Shown here piece by piece: positions 32,756 through 45,826 of a stretch of 64,000 nucleotides of DNA. This DNA is from Siphonodentalium dalli (Eukaryota > Mollusca > Scaphopoda > Gadilida > Siphonodentaliidae). Every line of letters starts with the position of its first letter. Position 1 is the first letter of the stretch. Under the pieces are notes generated by a model. The model saw nothing but the letters and a program-made list of their open reading frames with translations, searched no databases and was not told the origin of the DNA. The stretch is taken from positions 23,872,987 to 23,936,986 of the forward strand of contig CP136063.1 of NCBI GenBank assembly GCA_032622095.1, written 5' to 3'. A program made the translations under genes and the position numbers.

Positions 32756-35740
32756 TACTATCTAACCTTTATTCCCATAGAGGCATAACATATTGGTATA
32801 ACCTGGTGTATTTTACGCCTAGCAACACGAGAGCAGCATGTGGATAATTATAAAACCTTTTTTATTAGCCTAGTACTCACCAGTCAAATGTGAGTCTGTG
32901 TACAACAACCAAAGATAATCCCTAATTTCATATTATCAGCATCTCTATCCAAAGAATTGATGTCTCCGGCCCTCCTGGAACTCTTAATTTTTTTTAAGTA
33001 TTTTTTTTTTTACAGATTTGGCCCATTACTATGGGCATATAGCATGAATGTGGTGTCACTGCACGAGCGATTGCTAACCTCATATGGTGTACTTATTAAC
33101 TTAAATTAAGGACAAACCCTATTTTCATATTATCAGCATTCCTGTCCCAAAAATTGGTGTTTCATTACTGCAGCTTTGTTGTCTCAGTCCCTGAGGCTGA
33201 GTTCCAGTATTGTGGTGAAATTGGTTATTAGGGAAATTCTGTTATCTACAGAAAATATTCGTTCCTTCTTCGGAAAATAATAAACACTAGTTTAGAGTGC
33301 ACCTAATCTTTTCCCAGGCTTGTCTGATACTGTGCGCGAGACATAGCTCCAAACCTCTTTTTGTTCCTATTCTTTTTTGTTTGAGGTTTTACAGTTGAAA
33401 TAAAATATTATATGTTTATGTAACTTGATTGACCTGGACATGCGTTAGAACTATGAGAATCAGACACACTGTCAAGGACAGTCGATGGATCAACTTACAC
33501 ATTAACATAACTATTTAATTAGACTATACCATCCGGATATAAATTATATGGTTATGATATCGTTGACATTTTTTAGTCAATAATATACTACTGTGAATGG
33601 CTTTAAATTCGTTGGTATCAATTTTCGTGGTTCAGCCATTTATGACATTTTCGTGGGTTCGTAAATTCGTGGTTTCGCCGGTGCTAAATGTCACCTCCAA
33701 ATCCACAATAACATCAATCAAATCCAGCTAATAGACGTCTACGGTGTAGACGAGCCGTCGTTAATTGCGCATCCGTACTGCAGGCGTAATTAGCACGTCG
33801 GGTGTACAAGCTTTTGTTGCCGGCTATCGAGAATGTTAACGACGGGATTGTAATACTTAAGCATACAAAATCTTGGTGAAAGTACTCGCTTCTCAAAACA
33901 ATCAATGTGTGACTGGGGATTAATTACTGAAGCCAACATCTATTAGTCTGCACAATATGAAATACAATCCGAAATGGTCAACAGCATAATGCAAATATGT
34001 CTCTTAAAAGCTGGTTAAAAAGTGGTAAGATTGATTTTCGTCCTCCTACACCTCCTAGTACCCATTTGAGCCAAATAGACCAACTGAACGATAATGGCAC
34101 CATCCTTGATATTTCTGTGACATACTTATATCAAATTATTGCCTCTTTAACATTCTGATATGTAATAAATATAAGAAATCAATTATTGTATCCTTCATTT
34201 CCATGGTGTGTGAATGCGTGTGAACCTGGAAAATGTGAGAAATGACACTGCCCGCCACGCCATTGTTCAGGCTTATATGCATTCTTACCCATGAAATTGA
34301 AAAAGACAAACCATTCGTGTCCCAAAATGGCAAAGAATAGTGACCACTCGCTCATATACTCTAACACAATCCCCCCACAAACAGCGAGAGATAATACAAC
34401 ATATTTCTTAAATAAACTGCTGTCGAATTTAACAACATAGGCCTACATAACATGGAGGAAACATTCAGGCTACAGAGTTCTATCACCATGCATGTGCACT
34501 CTGATCCGGAAGCGAAACGATGGTTTTGGACGCAAAAGGTACTATCTCGAAACACATTTTTGTCTTTTATTATAAAACTGGCGAGTATCTACTACTGAGA
34601 CTACGGATATAATAATATTTTAGTTAGCTTTAACATGTTAAAACATAACGACAAACACTGAACACGATTCACTTGGTAACCCCCGTCTCAAATTTTCAAC
34701 ATCGATTTCCCAACAAAATGACAAATGGTAGATAGAACCATCTGATTCTCACACGACGACTGTCACTAACACATCGACATGAAGTTGACAAAAATTGATG
34801 CGTTCGATCGGTTGTGGTGTTTTATAATGGACATGCCAGTTCGTCAGACTTGTGTTTGTTTCTTTCTATTTCAAAGCGGAAGCGCAGTTGTTTTCTGATA
34901 TGTAATGGTGTAGCGATATCTCAGACCACACGTGTATACATGTATATGTATTATGTTCTCGGATCTTTTTAGTGTATTGATCGATCATATTGTGTGGGCA
35001 TGGAACTAGGTCTCATGTACCCGTTCACGGTAATAACTATAGCAGAAAAACCATCTTTAGCATATTGTGTTGTCAATGCGACCAGCAGTCTACCAGATGG
35101 TCCACCAAAGCATTATCACAAGACCTCAACGTTAGTTATTAACTGAGTTGTTCCTTCGAAAATTCAAAAGATGGAACCAGTCTGGCTTTCATGCTTTTTT
35201 TTGGTGGTAAAATTAGTTATTAGGGAAATTCTGTTATTAGTCTAGCAGCCAAGTACCAGATTTTGCACTAACCCAAAATTCTCTATTAAAGTTTTTTTTT
35301 TCTCGGCGGATAATTTATTAGAAGTATCTCGGCAAATGTTTTCTGTTTGATGTGCTCTTGTAACCCTTGGGGAAAATTAAATATTCAAGATTGCAACAGC
35401 CTACCCAAAACGACATATGGCCATATGGGTGTGATCATGTTTTATTCAGTAACAGAAGTTGGAAATCACGTTAGAACGTAAGTTTGTGTACATACATGTA
35501 TGTTCACACCAGATCACAAACATGTTAACATCTTACTGTTATAGGATTATACAATCTACACTTTCATGTTACGAAAATGTACACTTTCTAAACATGAATC
35601 AATGGTGAAACCCAATATGATACGTGTCAAGTGTTCGTATGTACATGTAGAACAACAATATGTCAAGTATGTCGAAATGCTTAATCAAATTTCGTTACAA
35701 AGAAGCTTGCAATAGCAACGAAAAGTGCACTGAAAATGTC
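32756..35740. other. Long intergenic stretch with small duplications
   Basis: GGTTATTAGGGAAATTCTGT (33222) recurs with one change at about 35213, both after GTGGT(G/A)AAATT. CATATTATCAGCAT occurs at about 32928 and 33125. A TTCGTGG-rich patch at 33595-33690 resembles a common dispersed invertebrate repeat. No gene is supported. Confidence 0.4.
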
Positions 35741-35746
35741 GATGTG

Positions 35747-36689
35747 GCGCTCCATCTAGACACCGTTGAGGGGATGAATCCTCTTTTCTTCGCTGCAGGA
35801 CACACGCATTATGCCAGATATGCACTATATTAGCTGCGGTCAATGGAATCACTACCGGGTGATGTTCAGAAGCCATTCGTGAAGGGTGAGCACACTGCAC
35901 AACCGCAGTGGTATTTTAATGGCATTTGGAGTGACATGGCGATTGAGACCACCTTCATGTGGTATGGTCATGGACGCTCAGGTATAATCGCCATCACGCT
36001 GAAACCCGAGTGTTCGTACTTGGGGATACAGTTTGAATGCATACAATTGCCTGATATACGATTTGGATTGTATGCGAGAGAAGGGAGGCGAATGCACTCA
36101 GACATGTCATAAGGTATCCAGTTCAAGAATAAAGGTTGACAGGGCAGATCGAGATTCACTAAAACATAAGCTGGAGCTGTGCCTTGACTCACTTGATCCG
36201 GAGCAGCATCCACAAGGGATCGCTAATGTGGAGCCCGGACAAGTGACTACCCACTCATCTGTCAATGTAGATAAGGCCGTGTAACTTGGGCGAGAACAGA
36301 TGATAAATTTCGAAAAAGGTTGGCCGTCCAGTTTCCATAATACAATCAGCCAGAGCGTGAAAACAATTACATCAGCTAGTAGGCATATAAACATTGGCAA
36401 CGTACAAATATTTGACACATAAGTGATTTATGCGAGGGCAATGGGATTAAAGAATAGTACAATGAGCTTGGATATTGATGACACCCTTTCGTATGAGCTA
36501 TCGCCCTATCCACCTTCAATGTTTGAGTCTAACGGATATAGGAAGGAAGCAAAGTCCAAATCAAACCTGAAGAATGCGCTGCGTGTTGAAATCATAGCTG
36601 ACATACCAAAGGGCGGGGTCATCCATGCCACCTTCCTAGACGGCTGTGCAATGTTATGGACAGTACGATGGCCATCGCTTAAGAAATAA
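35747..36689 (+). pseudogene. Uncharacterised invertebrate family, N-part, broken
   Basis: Translating from 35747 gives HLDTVEGMNPLFFAAGHTHY, a TAG stop at 35831, then RSMESLPGDV, FVKGEHT and GIWSDMAIETTFMWYGHGRS. A frameshift after TLKPE leads into LDCMREKGGECTQTCHK, LDPEQHPQGIANV, a TAA at 36282, LGREQMINFEKGWP, a TAA at 36419, then IYARAMGL and LSYELSPYPPSMF, LKNALRVE and LDGCAMLWTVRWPS. I recognise this order of blocks from a multicopy, functionally uncharacterised protein family in corals, molluscs and other invertebrates. Three stops and at least one shift make it a pseudogene. It is interrupted right after WPS by a foldback element and resumes at 37635. Confidence 0.7.
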
Positions 36690-36793
36690 ATATACGGTGT
36701 AGAGGTGTGTATGGTCAAGTTGTACCACAAAAAAATCAGTTTTTTGTGGTACAACTTGACCATACACACCGATACACCGTGTATTTATTTCTT
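36681..36793. repeat. 54-bp near-perfect hairpin
   Basis: Arm 36681-36734 is the reverse complement of 36740-36793 with only about two mismatches near the outer third; the loop is about five bases (ATCAG). The arms contain GGTGTGTATGGTCAAGTTG and its complement, next to GTACCAC. The left arm begins exactly where the interrupted pseudogene stops matching its family. Confidence 0.9.
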
Positions 36794-37634
36794 TTGTAAT
36801 ACGACTGAAAGTTTATGGTCACAATTCGACTGAATATTCAACGAAATACTGCGCTTTTTCGGTCTCAGGTGAGAAAACATTTCGTGGTGTAATTCGTATT
36901 GGGCGTACTCGATTTATTTGCATGGAGTACTCTAGTAAATTGTTTGGTAAATAATCGTTGTGATTGGCTAAAAAACGATGTGTTTTCAGCGGCGCCCGTG
37001 CCTTTCATTTAAATTGTACAGGAAATACGATTGCTGTCATTTCTGTGTTGAACGTTGTTGGGACAACGTGTATATGATCATCGACTATGGACCACTTTCT
37101 TTACACAAAGCGATCTAAATGATCTAGTTTACTAAACTAATCTTATTCCTCTTCTGTACTGGTGAACAAACGCTTTCATTTTCAACTTGATTCCGAAATA
37201 TCGAATATGATCGAGATTCGAATCGGCGAATGCACAGCCCGGCCCCATGGATTTATTTTGTCATTTAATATACTTATTAAGTAACTTTCTTTGGTCCTAA
37301 CATATATCAATATACCATAACATCATTTGGACCATATTCATTGGCAACCAAACTGGTTTCAAGCGACAAATCGCTAGAAAATTCGCAAGATTGTCAAGAT
37401 GCAAAATTCAAAGGGTTGCGGGTGTACTCCGTTGATGCCCCGTTTGCGCGGAGTTAGAAAAGACGGGAAAAGTCGCGTGCGGCGATCTGAATAAACCGAT
37501 TTTTTTCGTGGTACAATTGGAAAAAGTAGAATTGTACCACAAAACTGGAACGAGATAGCCATGGTAACTCGGGCCACTGGCCAATCAGGACATGGCTTTT
37601 AAGCATAGTTAGGCAGGGTCGTATTACAATTGGG
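36681..37634. mobile_element. Foldback-type insertion in the pseudogene
   Basis: About 950 bp separates two halves of the pseudogene. It starts with the 54-bp hairpin. Next comes TTGTAATACGAC (36795-36806), whose exact complement GTCGTATTACAA lies at 37619-37630, so 12-bp inverted ends enclose the interior. A second small stem (GTGGTACAATT with AATTGTACCAC, 37508-37540) repeats the hairpin's GGTACAA core. No transposase is seen. I cannot make out a target-site duplication. Confidence 0.65.
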
Positions 37635-38440
37635 GTTGTGCAATATTTTCTTGATGAATTTCGGCTTATATACTTGCAACACCGACATAGAAAACAGATG
37701 TATACTTGATATTCGATAGGTATAATGAACTCAGCATCAAAGAATCGACGCGATTAGCCCGAGATAATGGGGCTAGCAGAATCTTCACATCAAGCAAAAC
37801 ACGAGGTTATCCCCAAAAAAGTTAGCCTGACAGCACAGCTTATTGACATGATTGTTAATGATCTCCAGGTGCACCAGGGGAATGTTTTGCCAATACAAAT
37901 AAACGACTCGTAGTAACGGGAAAGGATCCCATTCCTGTAGAGATTAATAAGGGCATATGAATCAATAGGCGTGATCTCAGACCGGCACACGAAGTAGGAG
38001 ATACTCTTATTGTTCAGCAGGTTGCGAGAGTAGCCGTCCAAACATCGTTAGTTGTGGCAGATGACACCGGCATATTTGCAATGCTACTCCATTTCCTTTA
38101 TCACGGTGATTTAGCCGGCCATATACTGGTGGTAGCACCGGCAAAGGGACATAACACAATAAACACCAATGAAACGCTCAAAGCTTACACGAATATCGCT
38201 CGTGACATTTTAGCAATGCATGGACTCACAGTATGTGACACTGTCGTGGCTCTACATGACATAGGCAAATGTACTGCCCTTAAGATTCTCAAAGTTGTAA
38301 GTCACAATCTAACATATATTGGTGTGCCATCAGTTTCAATAGACAGAGTTGTAGATGCGGCTAAACAATTTATTTTGGATTGCTATGGACAACCAAATTG
38401 CGAATCAACCACAGATGTTCGACGGAAGTGCCAAAACTGA
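37635..38440 (+). pseudogene. Uncharacterised invertebrate family, C-part, broken
   Basis: The family resumes as GVVQYFLDEFR directly after the insertion. A shift leads to DVYLIFDRYNELSIKESTRL and ARDNGASRIF, another shift to SLTAQLIDMIVNDLQ, stops near 37911, VVTGKDPIPVEI, INRRDLRPAHEVGDTLIVQQ, and a clean 128-codon frame from 38054: VVADDTGIFAMLLHFLYHGD, then GLTVCDTVVALHDIGKCTAL, ending in LDCYGQPNCESTTDVRRK. The DDT and LT-CDT blocks resemble in layout the acidic motifs of PIN/FEN-like nucleases, which is only a suggestion. The Gly of the usual TGCDT word is Val here. Confidence 0.7.
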
Positions 38441-38469
38441 ATGCTCTACCCCAACCGACGATGCTTTAA

Positions 38470-38988
38470 AGATGGATTATCTCTTTAAATAACAAATTTT
38501 AAATAGTTGTGTGGGTATAACATAATAGATATGAACTGAAGACCCCTGTCCGGAAAGCTTCTATCAATTAATATTTATTTTATTTAGAATATTAAATCGG
38601 GACCGTTTATGTGTCTATTTTTAGAACTGACCATTCGGATGATACCATATTGCGATATAGATCACTGGGCTGTTCCTATGGCTACGCACCGAAAGTCAAA
38701 TGTCACAGATTGGTTGTTTGTATTGTTTTGTTCCACAGATATACGCGCTAATGAGTATAATTAACGTTTATTTGTGACAAAATTTACAATAAAACTTCTG
38801 GTCTCTGTTAACAGTAACCAATATTGTTCGTTAGCTGAACAAACACACCTTTTTAGACAAGAAAATATTCGAATAAAATTAATATTAATCGATAGAAGCA
38901 TTTCCGGACAGGAGTCTTCGATTCAAATCTAATATTTTATATCCCGGTAACAATATATAATACATGTTTACAAGGAGATAATCCACCT
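38470..38988 (-). mobile_element. Long-TIR TTAA element, full copy
   Basis: 519 bp from AGATGGATTATCTC to the mirrored GAGATAATCCACCT, flanked on both sides by TTAA (38466-38469 and 38989-38992). About 150 bp at each end are imperfect inverted copies of each other, with shared words CTGTCCGGAAA and GGGTATAA. There is no transposase frame. TTAA targets are typical of piggyBac-superfamily transposases, so a piggyBac-mobilised MITE is the simplest reading, though the ends do not show the usual CCC start. Confidence 0.85.
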
Positions 38989-38999
38989 TTAAACAAACT

Positions 39000-40390
39000 G
39001 TAAGCATCGATTTCACATCATAAAATTTAATGGAAGAATATTAAACGCTCCCACTTACAAATATATGTATGGAGACATGCGCTTGATGACACACCTGCTT
39101 ATGTAAATCCAACTGATTACGGCTGGTCGAGAGAGAATGTATCACTCGTCCCAACCGTTGTCCCTACTGGGAAACCACTAGCTCCTCAAACTATATATAC
39201 ATGTATACTAAAACTCATTAGATGTTGATGTGCTTCAAATGTCCCTTGCATGACCAAACGTTGGGGCTGTAGGCGTGCGGGTTTAACTTGCACGCACGGC
39301 GTTCTGTTCGTGAGAGGGGGAACAGTCGGTGTATGAACGAGCTGACACATAGACATGACGAGGAAGATACTGATGACATACACTGACTAATCTAGGTACA
39401 TTATTTCTTCAATACACCAATGCTGATTTACATATGCCATTATAATTCTTTTGTTGCTGTCCTAATGACATGTTTTTACAAAATAAAGCGAAAATGTTAT
39501 ATGTTGAAAGCACTGTCTTGATAGTCTTACAACATATATGATTTGAGCAATGAGAGCGGCCATTTTGGCAGCCATCTTGAGTATTCAATTGTCGATTTTG
39601 TCCAGTTTATGTCATTTGTCACAGCATATCATAATACATACATCGTATCGTATTTCTGCTGCCATATATGATGTTATTGATTAGGAATTGCCGCTGACAT
39701 GGTCAAGGTATACAAACTATTTAAGACTTTTGGGCACTCAGCGGCCATCTTGAATAAAAAATAGTTCCCCGGAGGTTACACATCCACAGCAACCGGAATA
39801 TCAATAAAGACACCCCGTGATACATTATCAACAGAGAAAAAAACTTTAACAGGTAATTTTGAGTTAGACCCCAGTTCTGCTGGACTATAAATACATATAT
39901 AGAGGGGATACGTGTATTTGCCAGAATGCAATTTGAAAAATCATTAAAAAAATTCCTGATACATGTACAATGTAGCTGCAAATCGTGGTCGTTGTGCAGG
40001 ATAGACACGATTCCATCATGTCTAACTAGATGTAATTTATTATTGGTGGCAAAAACAAGATAATATGTGACTAAATACAGTTCCGCGACGATATGTAAAA
40101 CTAGATTTATCGTCTGCATAGCACCATCATTATGGCAGCGGAGCGATGAGAGATAACTCTGCCTGGAGTTTGGGTTTGCAGATCCCATTACTTTTCCACA
40201 GACTATGTCATGTAACATTATTCTATTCCGACCTCTGTTGTTTAAAACCACTTTAAATCTGAAACCGAAATATTTTTATTTTGTTTGGCGCGTATGCTAC
40301 GGGAGGTTCTTGTGACACTCAACTTTTCTCGATAAATGAACTTTCACGTGACCGTTTCTGTTAGCTTTAGTCATACACTTTGTTTAAACT
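39000..40390. other. Intergenic, no gene supported
   Basis: Holds the paired words GCGGCCATTTTGGCAGCCAT (39557 on) and GCGGCCATCTTGAA (39740). A 176-codon minus frame at 39721-40251 has no motif that I recognise. Confidence 0.35.
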
Positions 40391-40402
40391 GTGTATGAAT
40401 CA

Positions 40403-41740
<1,338 letters not shown>

Positions 41741-42790
41741 CCATGACGAAACACGAAAATTCAGACATTCCTGCGATCCGTGCATGAAACATTTGGTCGT
41801 CAACTTGGGGGCGCATGCATGTAAGGTGGTCCACACAGACGTTCCTCCGTTTTAGCGCGTTGTGTGGAAAATAATTTTACTAAACACAAGATTGTTCACA
41901 CAGGTCATCGATCACATTCGTGTGATGTGTACGGAAAGTCACTAACTCCGTCGGAAACCTGACTGGACACGAGATCATTCTCACTGGAGATCGACCATAT
42001 TCGTGTGATATGTGCGGAAAGTCATTCACTCCATCGATAACCTGACTGAACACGAGACAATTCACACTGGAGATCGACCGTATTCGTGTGATGTGTGCGA
42101 AAGTTATTCAGTCCGTCGAAAACCTGACTTAATTAACCATGGAGAACTGCCATATCGGTTAGAATTACAGTTGTCCAGAGAACGTATTCATGTGGCATGT
42201 GCGGAAAGTCATTAACTCCGTCGGAAACCTGACTGAACAAGAGATAATTCGCACTGGAGATCAACCGTATTTGTGTGATGTGTGCGGAAATCATTAATTC
42301 CGTCGAATACATCACTGAACAAGAGATAATTTCACCCTGGAGATCGACCGTATTCGTGTGATATGTGCGGAAAGTCATTAGTTCTGCGTCGGAAACCTGA
42401 CTGAACAAGAGATAATTCGCACTGGAGATCGACCGTATTTGTGTGATGTGTGCGGAAATCATTAATTCCGTCGGATACATCACTGAACAAGAGATAATTC
42501 ACACTGGAGATCGACCGTATTCATGTGATGTGTGCGGAAAGTCATTAACTCCGTCGGAAACCTGACTGAACAAGAGATAATTCGCACTGGAGATCGACCG
42601 TATTTGTGTGATGTGTGCGGACAGTCATTAACTCCGTCGGATACATCACTGAACACGAGATAATTCACACTGGAGACTGACCGTATTCGTGTGATGTGCG
42701 CGGAAAGTCATTAACTCCGTTGGAAACCTGACTGAACACGAGATAATTAACAATAGAGAACTCCCATATCAAACTGGTGTGTGTGAATAT
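41741..42790 (+). pseudogene. Zinc-finger tail decayed into an 83-bp satellite
   Basis: After the last readable finger the sequence still carries ten finger-like units, each with ATTC(A/G)CACTGGAGATCGACC, then CGTATT(C/T)GTGTGATGTG, then CGGAAA. The units are mostly 82-83 bp long, not 84, so every unit is out of frame with the next. From 42220 on two versions alternate (GGAAACCTGACTGAACA and GGATACATCACTGAACA), giving a dimer of about 166 bp. The array has therefore been amplified as DNA after it lost coding ability. Confidence 0.75.
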
Positions 42791-42872
42791 GAGGAACAGA
42801 GAGTGTGACCAGGTTAGAATTTACAATTTTCCAGAGAATTGCAGTGGCAGGGAAGAATGACATCCTGACCTT

Positions 42873-42981
42873 ATTTGGGCATGTAATGAATGCGGCGGAA
42901 TTTGGGCATGTAATGAATGCGGCGGAATTTGTGCATGTAATGAATGCGGCGGAATTTGGGCATGTAATGAATGCGGCGGAA
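42873..42981 (+). repeat. 27-bp minisatellite, four copies
   Basis: The unit TTTGGGCATGTAATGAATGC plus GGCGGAA occurs four times with one change (TTTGTGC). It looks derived from a broken finger-like coding word. Confidence 0.9.
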
Positions 42982-42984
42982 TGT

Positions 42985-44392
42985 TACATGATGGTGGTAT
43001 CGAATTTTTCTTGTGATTTTTTCACAGTAGGTTGGGATTTGGATTGCCACATGGTTTTGGATTGTTTTTGGATTAGACACAGTCATGATATAGTTCTTCT
43101 AGCCCCCAAATGATTTCAAATTTTGACAAGATGCTATAGCAGAAACGCTTGCGTGTCTTGACTAGTATTGATTTTTTTATCCACCTTACAGCCCCGTTCT
43201 GAACGTGTTCAATTTCAAAAATATTTGTGGCTGTCTGCATTTAGAAAAAATCCCGTCGCTTTAACATCGATGACCATTTAACGCACGGCCATGCTATATG
43301 ACCTATCAGACTGTTGTATTTTTAACGGTTCGACACCATTTAATTATTATCAAGACCGTAACTAATAAAGGTCAGACCAATGGTATTTTTCACGGGTTAA
43401 CACATCATCGTCCAACTTTGGTGTACTTTCGCCACCAGTTAAACTCAAATACTAATACATTATAACTATGAGCACAAGCATTACACTCATGAGATTAAAA
43501 ACATTTATCATGAAATCTCAAAACAACCAGCTGACACAACCAGTGAAACAACTTTAAAAAAATAATTATTTTATCTAATTATTTATTCCAGACTTTGCAC
43601 TGGACTTTGTGAAATGTGCATTTATCCATGAAATGCACTCGTGTTTACTTTATATATTTTTTTTAAGTTGCTAGTTAAAGTGAAGTTGTAAACACACAAC
43701 ACACCGGAAAATTATATGCTGCCCAGGTTGAGATGGGGTTTTCTAGATAAATGTTTTAAATCTCATGTGAATGTATTGCTTGTGCTGAGAGTTCAGCTCG
43801 TTTTGTTATGCGGTATTTCATAAAATGTATGTCCTATATATTTCCATTGGACGTGTGTCCTTATAAGGGTTTTGACTGGTGGTATTAATATAGTTTCCTA
43901 TAAACGATCCACGCCGATCTTATTGGATTTAATGGAGTCAGATGTAGCAGTGACTTTCTATGCAAAATGTATCAGATATATTCATTTTCATTTTATCATC
44001 GATGTCGTTCACCTGACATTTCTAAATTGAATTCTGAATAACTTTGAAGCTGATTGAAGTTTCAATTATCGTTGTGCAGAGTGACTTACAAAATCTTGAT
44101 CTAATCTGGATTAAGACATGAATGAGTTTAACAAGAAACTTTGATTACATTTTCTGGCACAAAATTACCCAAGTATTTCAGACTAGACACTTATCAAACT
44201 GTTTCTTGCCTGTTTTACAATATGCAGTTTACGTGGTTAGATGGATCATTTCAATATTAACAATAAATAAATGGTTGTGGAATAGCGCATATAAATAAAT
44301 AATATCTCATTATTTCACAAGTGAAAGACAGTCATGTTTTACTAAGAAAAATGCTATTAAGACTGATTGAGATCCATGTGAATGTCTGTTCA
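42985..44392. other. Intergenic, no gene supported
   Basis: About 1.4 kb of AT-rich sequence without a convincing open frame or repeat. Confidence 0.4.
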
Positions 44393-44396
44393 TTAA

Positions 44397-44902
44397 AGGT
44401 GGATTATCTCTTTGTAAACATGTATTATATAGTTACCGGGGTATAAAATATTAGATTTGAATCGAAGACTCCTGTCCGGAAATGCTTCTATCGATTAATA
44501 TTAATTTTATTTCGAATATTTTCTGGTCTAACAAGGTGTGTTTGTTCAGCTAACGAACAATAGTGGTTACTGTTAACAGAGACCAGAAATTATATTGTGC
44601 AATTTTGTCACAAATAAACGTTAATTATACACATTATCGCTTATATCTGTGGAACAAAACAATACAAACAACCAATATGTGACATTTGACATTCGTTGCG
44701 TAGCCGTAGGAACAGCCCAGTGCTCTATATCGCAATACGGTCGGTTCTAAAAATAGTAACAAAAACGGGCCCGATTTAATATTCGAAATAAAATCAATAT
44801 TAATTGATAGAAGCTTTTCCGGACATATGTCTTCAGTTCATATCTATTATTTTATACCCACGCAACTATTTAAAATTTGTTATTTAAAGAGATAATCCAT
44901 CT
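44397..44902 (+). mobile_element. Long-TIR TTAA element, full copy
   Basis: 506 bp from AGGTGGATTATCTCTTT to AAAGAGATAATCCATCT, with TTAA on both sides (44393-44396 and 44903-44906). This copy defines the left arm that copy 1 at 409-824 has lost. Confidence 0.85.
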
Positions 44903-45011
44903 TTAAGACAGGTTGAAACAAATCTAAAACATTTTTGAAGCAATAACACAAATAAAACAAACAATATTCTATTATCAATGTTCTATTCTACTAATATATG
45001 TAATAAATATA

Positions 45012-45127
45012 ACCAAGGTCCCAGTTAGCCAAAGGTCCCAGTTAGCCAAGGTCCCAGTTGGTCATGATCCCAGTTAGCGAAGGTCCCAGTTAGCCCAAGG
45101 TCCCAGTTAGCCAAGGTCCCAGTTATA
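45012..45127 (+). repeat. 16-18-bp minisatellite AAGGTCCCAGTTAGCC
   Basis: Seven or so tandem units of AAGGTCCCAGTTAGCC with spacer and base changes. It directly abuts the left end of the large inverted repeat. Confidence 0.85.
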
Positions 45128-45130
45128 GTG

Positions 45131-45826
45131 CGGTCGTCGGAGGGTTAGACCCAGAAGAAATTGGTAAAGAAGCGGTTTTGGTGTCATTCGACGCGGGAGA
45201 ATATCGTGTATAACATATCCAAAATCCGCTAAAATCCGCTTTGGGCAAAATTCAGGATCCAAGATGGCGTCCAACATGGCTGCCGTTACATGGCTGCCGT
45301 TAGTCAAAAGATACTCTGACTGAGATTAATTCGATAATAGTGAGAACAAATGTTGTCATATGTATACAAATGTATACATTTTTGCAAAGGTAAAATATTG
45401 TTCCACCTGTTTATGGCAAAAATGGAACCCCTCGTCCCAGATGGCCGCCAAAATGGCGGCCTAAACTCGAACATTTGAAGTTTTTGCCTAATATCTTAAA
45501 GATCAATTCCTGTTGTTTGATAATGGTTCAGACTGGCGACTTTGATTAGGCTTATTCATGTTAATTCAGCATTGGAGCAATGAAAGATACCATAAATGGG
45601 GTCCCAGACTCATCTACAACCTCAAAAATTTGATTTTACAGAACGCGGTATAAAATTCCACAAAACTTGCCATTGTGATTACAGTCATATATCAACAATA
45701 AATGGACAGAACTGTACAATGTAAGTTGGGCATACCAATATCTATAAATACTCCAATTCAATGAAACCCAAATTGGCGCTTTGTCTCAAAATGGCGGTCA
45801 AAATATGGAAAATGGCGGATATTGAT
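45131..45826 (+). repeat. Large inverted repeat, left arm
   Basis: Begins near GAGGGTTAGACCCAGAAGAA, includes CCAAGATGGCGTCCAACATG and CAGATGGCCGCCAAAATGGC, and ends near GGAAAATGGCGGATATT. Its reverse complement, about 85-90% similar by eye, is 48706-49385. Confidence 0.8.

Noticed and set aside
39721-40251. 176-residue minus-strand frame upstream of the third zinc-finger gene
   Set aside because: Hydrophobic and cysteine-scattered with no recognisable domain; not supported by homology or repeats.
42133-42483. 116-residue minus frame over the decayed finger tail
   Set aside because: Antisense shadow of the 83-bp units.
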